A stretch of 64,000 nt of DNA from an uncultured Roseovarius sp. (GCA_947497295.1 CANMFU010000001.1:558001-622000), one strand, 5' to 3'. Shown: positions 36,452-46,020, numbered from the stretch's first letter. The notes: generated by a model from the letters alone, not told the origin. Translations and numbers: made by a program.

Positions 36452-37219
36452 TTAGCGGGCGGCGGCCACAAAGTCTGCCCAGACTGGCAGGTGATCCGAC
36501 GCGATCCGGGATGCGCCACGGGCGGCCCCTCCACCCGTTGCCGCAACGTGCAGATCAGAGCTGTGCAGAATCCGGTCCAGCCGCGCGACGGGGCGCGGCG
36601 CTGGGTAGCTGAGCGGTGTGGCGGCCAGCGTCAAGCCGGGTGATCCGGTGCCCATCGCAGTGCCAAAAGTGCCCCATTCGTTGAAATCTCCGGCCAGTAC
36701 GGCGGGAATGTCAGGCAGCCGGTTCAGTTCTTCGCGGATATGGGCCAGCTGCGCCTGGCGGTAGCGGCGGATCAGGCCCAAATGCACGCCGATGGCGCGC
36801 AGGGGTCCGATCGGCGTGATCAGATCGGCGCGGATCGCGCCGCGCGGCTCCAGCCCCGGCAGGTCGATGCGCGCGGTATCCAGCAGTTGCACGTCACCGC
36901 GCATCAGCATCGCATTGCCATGCCAGCCCAGCGAAACACCGTCGTCATCTTCGTCGCCAAAGGGCACCACTTGCCAGCCCGCGTCGCGCACCATGTCGCC
37001 AGGCAGCGCTGCGGGGCGGGACCCGAGGCGTTTGTCGGCCTCCTGCAAGATGACCAGATCGGCATCCAGCCCGTCAATGATGGCCATGATCCTCTCGGGT
37101 CGGCGGCGCAGATCCAACCCAACGCATTTTTGCAGGTTATATGTGGCGATACGAAAGATTTTCAGTGCCTCGCTATGGGGTGTTTCAGGTGCCGCAGAAG
37201 GTCGCGCGCACGACTTCAT
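36452..37219 (-). CDS. Endonuclease/exonuclease/phosphatase (EEP) family protein
   Basis: Up to 255 residues. EEP motifs: [11 protein letters not shown] (Asn), [10 protein letters not shown] (Glu), [27 protein letters not shown], and [11 protein letters not shown] (Asp-His at the end). These hydrolases cleave phosphodiesters in nucleic acids or lipids. The ATG at 37219 gives a 35-base overlap with the end of selO and has no clear ribosome site. The conserved domain begins about 20 residues in, so the true start may be a non-ATG codon near 37160. It is likely co-transcribed with selO. Confidence 0.82.
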   Translation of the reverse strand: MKSCARPSAAPETPHSEALKIFRIATYNLQKCVGLDLRRRPERIMAIIDGLDADLVILQEADKRLGSRPAALPGDMVRDAGWQVVPFGDEDDDGVSLGWHGNAMLMRGDVQLLDTARIDLPGLEPRGAIRADLITPIGPLRAIGVHLGLIRRYRQAQLAHIREELNRLPDIPAVLAGDFNEWGTFGTAMGTGSPGLTLAATPLSYPAPRPVARLDRILHSSDLHVAATGGGAARGASRIASDHLPVWADFVAAAR

Positions 37220-38606
37220 GGGGTGCGGGCGGTTGTGTCAGATCGGCGGCGCCGGGTTGGTCCGTATAGGGGCGCGACAGCACGTCCAGAAGGCGGCGGA
37301 AGGGGCTGAAATCGCCGTCGACTGCGGCGGCGATCATTTCCTCTATTCGATGATTGCGCGGGATGAAGGCCGGGTTTGCTGCATTCATTCTGACGCGCCA
37401 TTTGTCCTCGCGGGCAAGGCGCGCCTGCCAGCGGACGTGCCACGCGGCAAAGCCTGCGATTTCTGCGAAGGTGTCGCTTGCGTCGGGTCGTGCGAGAGCG
37501 CGGAAGGTGTTGGTGAAATCGACCTCGGCCTCCTGCATCAGGCGCAGCAAGTCGTCAATCAGCGCACGATCCTCCTCGAAGGGGTTGGCCAGCCCGAGCT
37601 TGGCGCCGAAGATACGCAGCCATTCGGCTTCGATCACAGCGGGCATGGCGTGCACGGCCTCGGTGAAATCGGTGATGGCGCTGTCCTGATCCTCCATCAG
37701 CGGGATCAGCGCGGAGGCGAATTGTGCCATGTTCCATACGATGATGCGCGCCTGATTATCATAGGCGTAGCGCCCGTTGCGATCGATAGAGCTATAGACG
37801 GTCTGTGGGTGCCAGACATCCAGAAAGGCACAGGGGCCGTAATCAATCGTCTCGCCTGACAGAGCGGTGTTGTCGGTGTTCATAACGCCGTGAATAAACC
37901 CGACTCCCAGCCACTCGGCCACCAGAGTGGCTTGTCGTTCGATAACGGCGCGCAGCAGATCACCCGGGCTTTGCGCCTCAGGATAATGGCGAGCGCGAGT
38001 GTAATCGTAAAGTTGGCGCAGCGCAGGGATATTCTGGCGGGCGGCAAAAAACTGGAAGGTGCCGACCCGCAGATGACTGGCGGCAACGCGGGTCAGGACC
38101 GCACCCGGCAGCGCGCCCTCTTGGCGGTGAACTGCATCGCCAGTGCTGACGGCGGCCAAGGCGCGTGTTGTGGGAATGCCCATGGCGTGCATTGCTTCGC
38201 TGAGGACATATTCACGCAGGACCGGCCCGAGCCACGCGCGCCCGTCGCCATTGCGCGAAAAGGGAGTCGGCCCCGAGCCCTTTAGCTGGATGTCACGGCG
38301 CTGCCCTTTCTTATCAAGGACCTCTCCGAGGAGAACGGCGCGGCCATCTCCAAGCTGCGGTGAGAAGCCGCCGAACTGGTGGCCGGCATAGGCCTGCGCA
38401 ATTGGCTGGGCGCCGCCCGGCAGGGCATTGCCGCCGAAAATCTGTGCCATTTCCTCATCGGCGCCAAGTGCAATGTTCAGATCAGCTGCAAGCGCGCGGT
38501 TAATGGCAATCAGACGCGGTGCGCTAACCTTTACCGGCGCCTGGGCAGCGGAAAATCCGGTGCCGAGCCGCGCGTAGGAATTGTCGAAAGGGAAAAAGAT
38601 GCTCAT
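37185..38606 (-). CDS. selO: Protein adenylyltransferase SelO (YdiU)
   Basis: A 473-residue pseudokinase-fold enzyme that transfers AMP to protein hydroxyls and helps redox and stress responses. Start ATG 38606 ([19 protein letters not shown]), preceded by a purine-rich stretch reading AAGAT on the plus strand. Motifs: [65 protein letters not shown], and [24 protein letters not shown], the pseudokinase catalytic region. Bacterial SelO lacks the selenocysteine; this one ends in ATFCGT. It heads a two-gene unit with the EEP gene. Confidence 0.93.
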   Translation of the reverse strand: MSIFFPFDNSYARLGTGFSAAQAPVKVSAPRLIAINRALAADLNIALGADEEMAQIFGGNALPGGAQPIAQAYAGHQFGGFSPQLGDGRAVLLGEVLDKKGQRRDIQLKGSGPTPFSRNGDGRAWLGPVLREYVLSEAMHAMGIPTTRALAAVSTGDAVHRQEGALPGAVLTRVAASHLRVGTFQFFAARQNIPALRQLYDYTRARHYPEAQSPGDLLRAVIERQATLVAEWLGVGFIHGVMNTDNTALSGETIDYGPCAFLDVWHPQTVYSSIDRNGRYAYDNQARIIVWNMAQFASALIPLMEDQDSAITDFTEAVHAMPAVIEAEWLRIFGAKLGLANPFEEDRALIDDLLRLMQEAEVDFTNTFRALARPDASDTFAEIAGFAAWHVRWQARLAREDKWRVRMNAANPAFIPRNHRIEEMIAAAVDGDFSPFRRLLDVLSRPYTDQPGAADLTQPPAPHEVVRATFCGT

Positions 38607-38976
38607 GAGTCGAATGTAATCATGCCGGGCCGGAATGCCAGTGGTTCGTGTGGGAATACGAAAAGCGATTTTTTGGGTATTTTTACCAAGAAAAGCGACG
38701 GGAACACGTTGGTATGGGTGCGTGTTAAACCGGACCGAGTTTGCGCAAGCGCCTGATTGATCTCGCCTGGGTCTCGTTCTTTTTTGCTCGCTCGAAGTGA
38801 AGCGTAAACTTCTGTAAACTGGTTGCTTGCGCCAGAGTGCAGAGCCACCCCCTGCTGACACATCTGGCCTTTCAGCGGACCCTGAGTACTGGTGCAGGCC
38901 TCGTTGCTTTGCGGCAATCCGATCACCACCTTTGCCTGCCTTTATGCATCATCAGGCGCGACTGTGATTTTACCTA
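38607..38976. other. Upstream region of selO, left flank of the insertion sequence
   Basis: About 370 bases without a supported gene. The right part should hold the selO promoter. A T-rich and A-rich patch (CGATTTTTTGGGTATTTTTACC, 38667-38688) stands out from the GC-rich surroundings. The IS5-type element begins at 38977 after a TA. I see no coding remnant that would show which gene, if any, the element interrupted. Confidence 0.4.
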
Positions 38977-39825
38977 GGCTCTGGACCCATTAATCTGCTT
39001 GAAGCAATCAGGACTGCATGGTTCAAGCTCCCGAACCGAGGGGGGCTTCATGAGCAATCTTTACTGGCTGAGCGAAGATCAGATGGCGCAGCTTCGGCCG
39101 TATTTCCCGAAGAGTCATGGTGTGCCACGCGTCGATGACCGGCGTGTTCTGAGTGGTATTATCTTCATCAACCGCAATGGGTTGCGTTGGCGTGATGCAC
39201 CCCGTGAGTATGGCCCGCACAAGACCCTGTATAACCGCTGGAAACGATGGAGTGACATGGGAGTGTTCGCGCGGATCATGACAGGTCTGGCTGCCGAAGC
39301 GCCCGACAACAATACGATCTCGATTGGTGCAACTTATCTGAAAGCGCATCGCACGGCTTCCAGCCTGCGGGCAAAAAAGGGGGGCGTGGACGCCTGATCG
39401 GTCGGACGAAAGGTGGTATGAACACGAAGTTACATGCCGTCACCGACACGACTGGCCGGCCGATCCGGTTCTTCATGACTGCAGGCCAGGTCAGCGATTA
39501 TACTGGGGCCAGAGCCCTCGTGAATAGTCTCCCAGCCGCCGGGTGGTTATTGGGAGACCGGGGCTATGACGCGGATTGGTTCCGTGAAGCCCTTGTAGAT
39601 AAGGGAATAACGCCCTGCATCCCGGGACGAAAGTCGCGCGGCAAGACCGTCAAATACGACAAGCGTCGTTACAAACGACGGAACCGGATCGAGATCATGT
39701 TCGGCCGCTTGAAAGACTGGCGACGGATAGCCACCCGATACGACCGATGTCCAAAAGCATTCCTGTCTGCAATCGCCCTCGCAGCAACCATCTTGTTTTG
39801 GTTATAAATCAATGAGTCTGGAGCC
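38977..39825 (+). mobile_element. IS5-family insertion sequence (IS427-like), 849 bp
   Basis: Imperfect terminal inverted repeats, GGCTCTGGACCCATTAATC at the left and GGCTCCAGACTCATTGATT (read on the minus strand) at the right, agree at 14 of 19 positions. Both ends are flanked by TA (38975-38976 and 39826-39827), which fits a 2-base target duplication. One transposase is encoded in two frames. Length and layout fit the IS427 group. The element is structurally whole but its transposase has a changed first catalytic residue. Confidence 0.88.
39050..39807 (+). CDS. IS5-family transposase with -1 frameshift, first catalytic Asp replaced by Gly
   Basis: OrfA (39050-39397, 115 residues) starts MSNLYWLSEDQMAQLRPYFP after a GGGGGC run. 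OrfB (frame of 39418-39807) carries MNTKLHAVTDTTGRP, LLGDRGYDADWF with the second catalytic Asp, and RNRIEIMFGRLKDWRR with the Glu. They join at the slippery heptamer A AAA AAG (39373-39379), followed by GGGGG, the classic IS -1 site, to give one protein of about 250 residues. At residue 93 OrfA reads SIGATYLKAHRTAS where the family has an ID(A/S)T motif, so GAT has become GGT (39326-39328) and the first DDE Asp is lost. The product is probably inactive. Confidence 0.85.
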
Positions 39826-40034
39826 TAAGAGTTTTATATTTGTGAGGACAAAGGCGACTTTGAAACATGTTAGATCGCAAGGACTGATCTGTCCGTAGCT
39901 ATCGGTTTTTGCGGAAGATTACTCTATCGAGATGCAGATAATCCGGTGCGCCCAGCTTACTCTCTCGCGTGCTTCCCACGCAGACGATGCGCAGTGCTTG
40001 CGGGGCGGCCGCAATTCAGGCTGTAAAAACAGAA

Positions 40035-40054
40035 AGGCCGCCCGAAGGCGGCCT
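40035..40054 (-). terminator. Terminator of tRNA-Gly
   Basis: A perfect 8-base stem (AGGCCGCC / GGCGGCCT) with a CGAA loop, followed on the minus strand by TTCTGTTTTTAC. It lies 31 bases beyond the 3' end of tRNA-Gly. Confidence 0.8.
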
Positions 40055-40085
40055 GTACTAACCTGCTGGGTTTGCAGGAATTAAT

Positions 40086-40160
40086 TGGAGCGGGCGAGGC
40101 GATTCGAACGCCCGACCCTAACCTTGGCAAGGTTATGCTCTACCCCTGAGCTACGCCCGC
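40086..40160 (-). tRNA. tRNA-Gly (anticodon GCC)
   Basis: A 75-base cloverleaf on the minus strand. The acceptor arm GCGGGCG pairs with CGCCCGC. The D arm is GCTCAGGGGTAGAGC, the anticodon loop is TTGCCAA (anticodon GCC), and the T arm holds GTTCGAATC. Discriminator T and CCA are encoded. Confidence 0.97.
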
Positions 40161-40442
40161 ACCGATTGACGTCGATGTACAAACTCCCCGAGTGGGCTGC
40201 AAGGGTAAATCACCAGATATCGTGAAAAAAGATGTGCCGCGTCGATTTACCTTCTTTCGCCCGCGATGCACGAACAGACGACACTGGCTGCGACGCATGT
40301 CGCCGCGGAAAAGACGCAGCGCCGGGCTTTCATCTTTCTTCAAATACTCTGGCGGGCGCAAGGCTGATGCCGGGCCACAAGCTGTAACGACCAGGGCACG
40401 GTGGCAGGTATTCTTTAAAAGGTCTGCGTTGATTGCAAAAAA
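40161..40442. other. tRNA-Gly promoter side and 3' flank of pyc
   Basis: About 280 bases without a gene. The part next to 40161 is the tRNA-Gly promoter side. The rest has no protein-like frame with a ribosome site. I see no repeat or stable RNA fold other than the pyc terminator at its right end. Confidence 0.5.
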
Positions 40443-40472
40443 GACCATGGGGGAGGTCAGGCCCCCATGGTC
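40443..40472 (-). terminator. Rho-independent terminator of pyc
   Basis: A perfect 11-base stem (GACCATGGGGG / CCCCCATGGTC) with an 8-base loop, followed on the minus strand by TTTTTT. It lies 50 bases beyond the pyc stop. Confidence 0.92.
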
Positions 40473-40522
40473 GCTTGACGGTTGCGCACGCGCTATGGCG
40501 CACTGCATGGGCCGAGCGAAAA

Positions 40523-43500
40523 CTATTCCAGTTCGATCAGCAGATCCTTGGCATCAATCTGGCCGCCGGGCGACACATGGACCGCTTTGACCACTGTGTC
40601 GCGTTCGGCGTAAAGCCCGGTTTCCATCTTCATCGCCTCTATCGTGAGCAGCAAATCATTGGCTTTGACTTCGGCGCCGACGGTTACGGCCACGCTGGCG
40701 ACAACGCCGGGCATGGGGGCGCCGATATGGCATGGATTGCCCGGTTCGGCCTTGGGCCGGGCGGCTGCAGTTGCCTTGACCGCGCGGTTCGGAACGCGGG
40801 TGACGCGGGGCTGGCCGTTCAACTCGAAGAAGACGCGCACGTTGCCGTCATCGCCGGTCTCGCCGATGGCCTGAAGGCGGATTTCCAGCGTCTTGCCCGG
40901 GTCGATTTCGGCGGTTATCTCTTCTCCCGGCTTCATGCCATAGAAAAACGTACGGGTCGGCAACGCTCGGACCGGACCGTAGACGCGATGGCGGCCCATG
41001 TAGTCCAGAAATACCTTGGGATACATCAGATAGCCGTTCAGATCCTCGTCATCGACCGTGCGGCCTTCCATCAGGGCGCTCAGTTCGGCACGGGTCGCTT
41101 CCAGATCGACCGGGGGCATTTGCGCGCCGGGCCGGTCGGTGTTCGGTGTTTCGCCCTTAAGCGCCTTGGCGGTCAGCGCGGCAGGGAACCCGCCGGGAGG
41201 CTGGCCCAGATTGCCGCGCAGCATGTCGATCACCGAATCGGGGAAGGACAGATCATGGTTCGGGTTCTCGACCTCGGCTCGGGTCAGCCCTTGGGACACC
41301 ATCATCAGGGCCATGTCGCCCACCACCTTGGAGGAGGGCGTGACCTTGACGATATCTCCGAACATCTGGTTCACATCCGCATAGGTCTGCGCCACCTCGG
41401 GCCAGCGATCCTCCAGCCCCATGGAACGCGCCTGCGTCTTGAGGTTGGTGAACTGGCCGCCGGGCATCTCGTGCAGATATACCTCGGAGGAGGGGGCCTG
41501 CATCGACGATTCGAACGCGGCGTAGTGACCGCGCACATTGTCCCAATAGTCTGAGATTTCTCGCACTGCGCCGATGTCGATGCCAGTGTCACGGTCGGTA
41601 TGCGACAGTGCCTCGACAATGGAGCCCAGCGTGGCCTGCGACGTGTTGCCCGACAGCGCATCCATCGCGCAATCGACCGCATCGACGCCCGCATCGGCGG
41701 CGGCAAGGATCGTGGCGCAGGCGATGCCGGCGGTGTCGTGGGTGTGGAAGTGGATCGGCAGGCCCACCTCCTCTTTCAGCGCGCGGATCAACACGCGGGC
41801 AGAGGCGGGTTTCAGCAATCCGGCCATATCCTTGAGGCCCAGCACATGCGCACCTGCTGCCTCCAGCTCGCGCGCCATGCCGACATAGTATTTCAGGTCA
41901 TATTTCGCGCGGTCCGGGTTCAGGATATCGCCTGTGTAGCAGATTGAGCCTTCGCAGACCTTGTGCGATTCAACGACCGCATCCATCGCGACGCGCATGT
42001 TTTCCACCCAGTTGAGCGAATCGAACACGCGGAACACATCGACGCCTGACTTGGCGGCCTGGCGCACGAATTCCTGCACCACGTTGTCGGGATAGTTGGT
42101 GTATCCCACGCCGTTTGAGGCGCGCAGCAGCATCTGCGTCATCAGGTTCGGCATCGCGGCGCGCAGATCGCGCAGGCGTTGCCACGGGCATTCCTGCAAG
42201 AACCGGTAGGCCACATCAAAGGTCGCGCCGCCCCAGCATTCGACTGAAAACAGCTGCGGGATATGCGCGGCATAGGCGGGCGCCACGCGGATCATGTCGC
42301 GGCTGCGCATCCGCGTGGCAAGCAGGGACTGGTGGCCGTCGCGCATGGTGGTGTCGGTGATCAAGAGCTGCTTTTGCTTCTTCATCCAGTCGGCCACGGC
42401 TTGCGGGCCTTTTTGCTCCAGCAGGTTGCGGGTGCCCATCTGCGGCTCGCGGCGGGGCTGCGGCGCGCGTGGCTCTTTCAGACCGGCGCGCGGCAGCGGG
42501 CGGTCCTTGACCTCGGGATGGCCGTTGACGGTGATGTCGGCGATGTAGGTCAGCACCTTGGTGCCGCGGTCGCGGCGGCTGCTGAAGGTAAACAGCTCGG
42601 GCGTCTGGTCGATGAACTTGGTGGTGTATTCGTTGTTCAGAAACGTGGGGTGCTTCAGCAGGTTTTCGACAAAAGCGATGTTGGTGGACACCCCGCGGAT
42701 ACGGAATTCGCGCAGGGCGCGGTCCATGCGGGCAATCGCCGCCTCGGGCGTTTGGGCGTGGGCGGTGACCTTGACCAGCAGGCTGTCATAAAACCGGGTG
42801 ATAACCCCGCCGGAATAGGCGGTGCCGCCATCCAGACGGATGCCCATTCCGGTCGCCTCGCGGAACGCGGTGATGCGGCCGTAATCGGGGATGAAGTTGT
42901 TCTGCGGATCCTCGGTGGTGATCCGGGTTTGCAGCGCATGGCCATGCAGGTGGATATCCTCCTGCCGGTCCTTGCGGGTGGCCTCGGCCAGTGTTTTGCC
43001 CTCGGCGATCTTGATCTGGGCCTGCACGATGTCGATGCCAGTGACTTCCTCGGTGACGGTATGTTCGACCTGCACGCGCGGGTTCACTTCGATGAAGTGG
43101 AATTTCTGAGTGTCCATGTCCATCAGGAACTCGACCGTGCCGGCACATTCGTAATTCACATGCTTGCAGATCTTGTAGCCCAGCTCGCACACTTCGGCGC
43201 GCTGGGCGTCGGTCAGGTAGGGGGCCGGGGCGCGTTCCACCACCTTCTGGTTGCGGCGCTGGACACTGCAATCACGTTCGAACAGATGGTACATGTTGCC
43301 ATGCTTGTCGCCCAGGATCTGCACCTCGACGTGGCGGGCGCGCAGGATCATCTTTTCCAGATACCCCTCGCTGTTGCCAAAAGCCGACAGGGCCTCGCGA
43401 CGGCCCTCCAGCACCTTTTCCTCCAGCTCATCGGGGCCGTTGATCGGGCGCATGCCGCGCCCGCCGCCGCCCCAGGACGCTTTCAGCATCAGAGGATAGC

Positions 43501-43963
43501 CGATTTCCTCGGCATCGGCGCGGATCTTGTCCATATCGTCGCCCAGCACTTCGGTCGCGGGGATGACGGGCACGCCGGCCTCGATCGCGACGCGGCGCGC
43601 GCTGGCCTTGTCGCCCAGCTCGCGCATGGTTTTGGCCTGCGGGCCGATGAACGTGATTCCATTGGCGACGCAAGCGTCAACGAAATCGGGATTCTCGGAC
43701 AAAAGGCCATAGCCGGGGTGGATGGCATCGGCGCCGGAGTCGCGGGCGACGCGAATGATCTCGTCAATGCTGAGATAGGCGGCAACAGGACCCAGCCCCT
43801 CGCCGATGCGATACGCCTCGTCGGCCTTGAAGCGGTGCAGTCCCAGCTTGTCCTCTTCGGCGAAGACGGCGACCGTGCGTTTGCCCATTTCATTGGCGGC
43901 GCGCATGATGCGAATGGCAATTTCGCCCCGGTTGGCGATCAGGATCTTCTTGAACTCGGTCAT
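40523..43963 (-). CDS. pyc: Pyruvate carboxylase
   Basis: A 1146-residue single-chain enzyme that makes oxaloacetate from pyruvate, bicarbonate and ATP. Domains: biotin carboxylase (about residues 1-455; KILIANRGEIAIRI, GGGGRGMRPI, EVNPRVQVEHTVTEEVTG), carboxyltransferase (about 535-820; DTTMRDGHQSLLATRMR, CWGGATFDVAYRFL, HFHTHDTAG), allosteric region, then biotin carrier with the biotinylated lysine Lys1112 in IEAMKMETG. It is followed by a strong terminator. Roseobacters rely on this enzyme to refill the TCA cycle. It stands alone. Confidence 0.97.
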   Translation of the reverse strand: MTEFKKILIANRGEIAIRIMRAANEMGKRTVAVFAEEDKLGLHRFKADEAYRIGEGLGPVAAYLSIDEIIRVARDSGADAIHPGYGLLSENPDFVDACVANGITFIGPQAKTMRELGDKASARRVAIEAGVPVIPATEVLGDDMDKIRADAEEIGYPLMLKASWGGGGRGMRPINGPDELEEKVLEGRREALSAFGNSEGYLEKMILRARHVEVQILGDKHGNMYHLFERDCSVQRRNQKVVERAPAPYLTDAQRAEVCELGYKICKHVNYECAGTVEFLMDMDTQKFHFIEVNPRVQVEHTVTEEVTGIDIVQAQIKIAEGKTLAEATRKDRQEDIHLHGHALQTRITTEDPQNNFIPDYGRITAFREATGMGIRLDGGTAYSGGVITRFYDSLLVKVTAHAQTPEAAIARMDRALREFRIRGVSTNIAFVENLLKHPTFLNNEYTTKFIDQTPELFTFSSRRDRGTKVLTYIADITVNGHPEVKDRPLPRAGLKEPRAPQPRREPQMGTRNLLEQKGPQAVADWMKKQKQLLITDTTMRDGHQSLLATRMRSRDMIRVAPAYAAHIPQLFSVECWGGATFDVAYRFLQECPWQRLRDLRAAMPNLMTQMLLRASNGVGYTNYPDNVVQEFVRQAAKSGVDVFRVFDSLNWVENMRVAMDAVVESHKVCEGSICYTGDILNPDRAKYDLKYYVGMARELEAAGAHVLGLKDMAGLLKPASARVLIRALKEEVGLPIHFHTHDTAGIACATILAAADAGVDAVDCAMDALSGNTSQATLGSIVEALSHTDRDTGIDIGAVREISDYWDNVRGHYAAFESSMQAPSSEVYLHEMPGGQFTNLKTQARSMGLEDRWPEVAQTYADVNQMFGDIVKVTPSSKVVGDMALMMVSQGLTRAEVENPNHDLSFPDSVIDMLRGNLGQPPGGFPAALTAKALKGETPNTDRPGAQMPPVDLEATRAELSALMEGRTVDDEDLNGYLMYPKVFLDYMGRHRVYGPVRALPTRTFFYGMKPGEEITAEIDPGKTLEIRLQAIGETGDDGNVRVFFELNGQPRVTRVPNRAVKATAAARPKAEPGNPCHIGAPMPGVVASVAVTVGAEVKANDLLLTIEAMKMETGLYAERDTVVKAVHVSPGGQIDAKDLLIELE

Positions 43964-44150
43964 GGCGCGGTGCCCCCGTTGATGATGTGGCGTGCTGGTC
44001 TGCCCTGCGGCGCAGAGTGCGAAGTGCCGCAGGGCAGCGCAACTTTTTTATGACTTTGTACGGCGCACGGCGGTTTTGCGCAACGATTGCGCCGCCCTAC
44101 CCACCCCTTTGCGACATTTTCTACCCGGAGGGGCGCGGGGCGGCCTTTGG

Positions 44151-44188
44151 GTGCTTCCGGCGGGGGTATTTTTGAGAAAGATGAAAGG
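44151..44188 (+). repeat. CTCCGGCGGGG-type dispersed motif, copy 3
   Basis: Core TTCCGGCGGGGGTATTT, then TTGAGAAAGATGAAAG. It aligns with copies at 21469 and 26727. Here it lies between divergent pyc and the DMT transporter, 59 bases upstream of the transporter's ATG, so it is not at a gene 3' end as the other two are. Confidence 0.55.
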
Positions 44189-44246
44189 GCAGAACGCGTA
44201 TGTATCGTGGGTCGACATTCCCGGCGGTATAGGCATTTTGGGCGCT

Positions 44247-45152
44247 ATGAATACACACGCAAGCGCACGGCCCGGATGGGGCATTTTCTGGATGGTGATC
44301 ACGGGCATCCTGTTTGTCGGGGTGACGGCGCTGGTCAAGACGATTGGCACGAGGTTGCCTGCGCCGCAGGCAGCGTTTCTGCGCTATGCGCTGGGCCTGA
44401 TCCTGCTGGTTCCGGCGCTGCCGGTCATTATGCGCGCGCCATTCAGCCCGAGGTTATGGGCCATTTTTGGCGTACGCGGTGCGGTGCATACTGTGGGGGT
44501 AGCGCTATGGTTTTTTGCCATGGCTCGCATTCCGCTGGCGGATGTGACTGCGATGAATTTCCTGTCGCCGATCTATGTGACGATTGGCGCGGCGCTGTTT
44601 CTGGGCGAGCGGCTGGCGCTGCGCCGCCTGCTGGCGGTCCTGATCGCGCTGGCCGGGGCGCTGATAATCCTGCGCCCCGGCCTGCGCGAGGTCGGGCCGG
44701 GGCATATGGCGATGGTGCTGACGGCGATCTGTTTCGGGGCGTCCTACCTCTTGGCGAAACTGGCCTCGAACGAGGTGTCGCCGGTGGTCGTGGTGGGCAT
44801 GCTTTCGGTGACGGCGACCATCGGGCTGGCGCCGCTGGCGGCGATGGACTGGGTCACGCCGACGGCGCTGGAGCTGGCCATCCTGTTCGGCGTCGCGGCG
44901 CTGGCGACGGGTGGGCATTACACAATGACACTTGCGTTTCAGGCGGCGCCGCTGGCAGTGACGCAACCGATGACGTTTTTGCAACTGGTCTGGGCGGTGC
45001 TGCTGGGCGCGCTGGTCTTTGGCGAGGGTGTGGACCCTTATGTGGTTCTGGGCGGCATGGTGATTGTGGCATCAGTCAGCTTCATCACCTGGCGCGAAGC
45101 GATATTGAAGCGCCGCGCGATCACCCCGACCAGCTTTGAGACCAAGGTGTGA
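44247..45152 (+). CDS. EamA/DMT-family transporter
   Basis: A 301-residue inner-membrane protein with ten predicted helices in two EamA repeats (about residues 10-140 and 150-290). Start ATG 44247 (MNTHASARPGWGIFWMVITG); frames open upstream to 43992 are not membrane-like. Motifs include DVTAMNFLSPIYVTIGAALFLGE and AAPLAVTQPMTFLQLVWAVLLGALVFGE, the paired helix-end signatures. It likely exports or imports a small metabolite; the substrate is not predictable. It converges with the DMSP lyase gene (10-base gap). Confidence 0.9.
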   Translation: MNTHASARPGWGIFWMVITGILFVGVTALVKTIGTRLPAPQAAFLRYALGLILLVPALPVIMRAPFSPRLWAIFGVRGAVHTVGVALWFFAMARIPLADVTAMNFLSPIYVTIGAALFLGERLALRRLLAVLIALAGALIILRPGLREVGPGHMAMVLTAICFGASYLLAKLASNEVSPVVVVGMLSVTATIGLAPLAAMDWVTPTALELAILFGVAALATGGHYTMTLAFQAAPLAVTQPMTFLQLVWAVLLGALVFGEGVDPYVVLGGMVIVASVSFITWREAILKRRAITPTSFETKV

Positions 45153-45162
45153 CGTGGTCCTG

Positions 45163-45867
45163 TCAGCCTGTCGGTTTCGCCTTGCGCGGGGCCGACAGCT
45201 TCATTCCCGGCGCGCGCAAGCGTTCTGCCGGGCCGGTCCAGGCATAGGCCAGAAGGCAGGGATCGCGGTCGCCGGTAGTGATGCGATGCTCGTCGCCCGA
45301 GCGGTTGAAGATCAGTGATCCGGGCGCATAGACCGCCGCATTGTTTTCGGACCACGCGCCGGAAATGGAGATATAGCTCTCTTCGATGTCCTTGTGGCTG
45401 TGCTGGGGATAGGTCGTATCGGGCGCAAACAGCACGAAGCCGAGGATCAGCCGGTCCGACGGGACCGGCCCCTGCGGGCCGAGGATCTCGCAATAGGCGT
45501 ATTTGCGGGCCAGAGGTTTTGAGATCTGAGAATAGCCATATTCCCATGTCAGAGCGACGCGCACTTCGCGCAGTGCGCGCGCCATGCCCTGCATCGCCGC
45601 CCTTTCGCCCAGATCCAGCGCGCGGGGCAGGTGGGCTGTCACCGGTTTCAGATGCGGCACGCGGGCGATTACCGCCGGATTGGCGGTGAACGTGGCCGAC
45701 AATGCATCGCGTACCCGTTTGCGGTGGCTGCGGATCGGCGCGCTACCCCCGTCCGAGCCGTGACGGTAGAGCGCGTCGAACTCGCGCAGCAGATACAGCC
45801 AGTCGGGACAATCGCTCAGCCGGGCCGGGGCGGCGGTGTCAGAAAATGGCTCGGGGGTATGTGTCAT
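45163..45867 (-). CDS. dddL: DMSP lyase, DddL-type cupin
   Basis: A 234-residue cupin that cleaves dimethylsulfoniopropionate to dimethyl sulfide and acrylate. The start is set at ATG 45867 (MTHTPEPFSD). The helical N-terminal half is followed by a cupin barrel with the metal and active-site line TTYPQHSHKDIEESYISISG (His156, His158, Glu162 and the conserved Tyr) and the second His (His194) in SGDEHRITTGD. ALTWEYGY, KYAYCEILGPQGP and SGAWSENNAAVYAPGS match DddL proteins. There is no signal peptide. DddQ, DddW and DddK are smaller cupins with less similarity here. Acrylate can enter the propionyl-CoA route encoded at 52-63 kb. Confidence 0.8.
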   Translation of the reverse strand: MTHTPEPFSDTAAPARLSDCPDWLYLLREFDALYRHGSDGGSAPIRSHRKRVRDALSATFTANPAVIARVPHLKPVTAHLPRALDLGERAAMQGMARALREVRVALTWEYGYSQISKPLARKYAYCEILGPQGPVPSDRLILGFVLFAPDTTYPQHSHKDIEESYISISGAWSENNAAVYAPGSLIFNRSGDEHRITTGDRDPCLLAYAWTGPAERLRAPGMKLSAPRKAKPTG

Positions 45868-45950
45868 GGCCAATTTGTAATCCGTTGCAGGAATGCCCGG
45901 CCAGAATTAGACAGAGAGATCGCAATCGGCGCAAGCCGGCGCATGAAGAA

Positions 45951-45975
45951 ACTGCCGGGACATCGCCCCGGCAGT
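45951..45975 (-). terminator. Terminator of the solute-binding protein gene
   Basis: A 9-base stem (ACTGCCGGG / CCCGGCAGT) with a 7-base loop, followed on the minus strand by TTCTTC; about 45 bases after the binding-protein stop. On the plus strand it is followed by ATGTTTTTG, so it may work in both directions. Confidence 0.6.
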
Positions 45976-46020
45976 ATGTTTTTGTGCAATATATGACCCC
46001 GCTAGAGGGCCATATGTGGC

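Noticed and set aside
42263..44053. Open frame of about 596 codons on the plus strand opposite pyc
   Set aside because: It is the antisense of a clear pyruvate carboxylase in GC-rich DNA. It has no ribosome site and no family motif.
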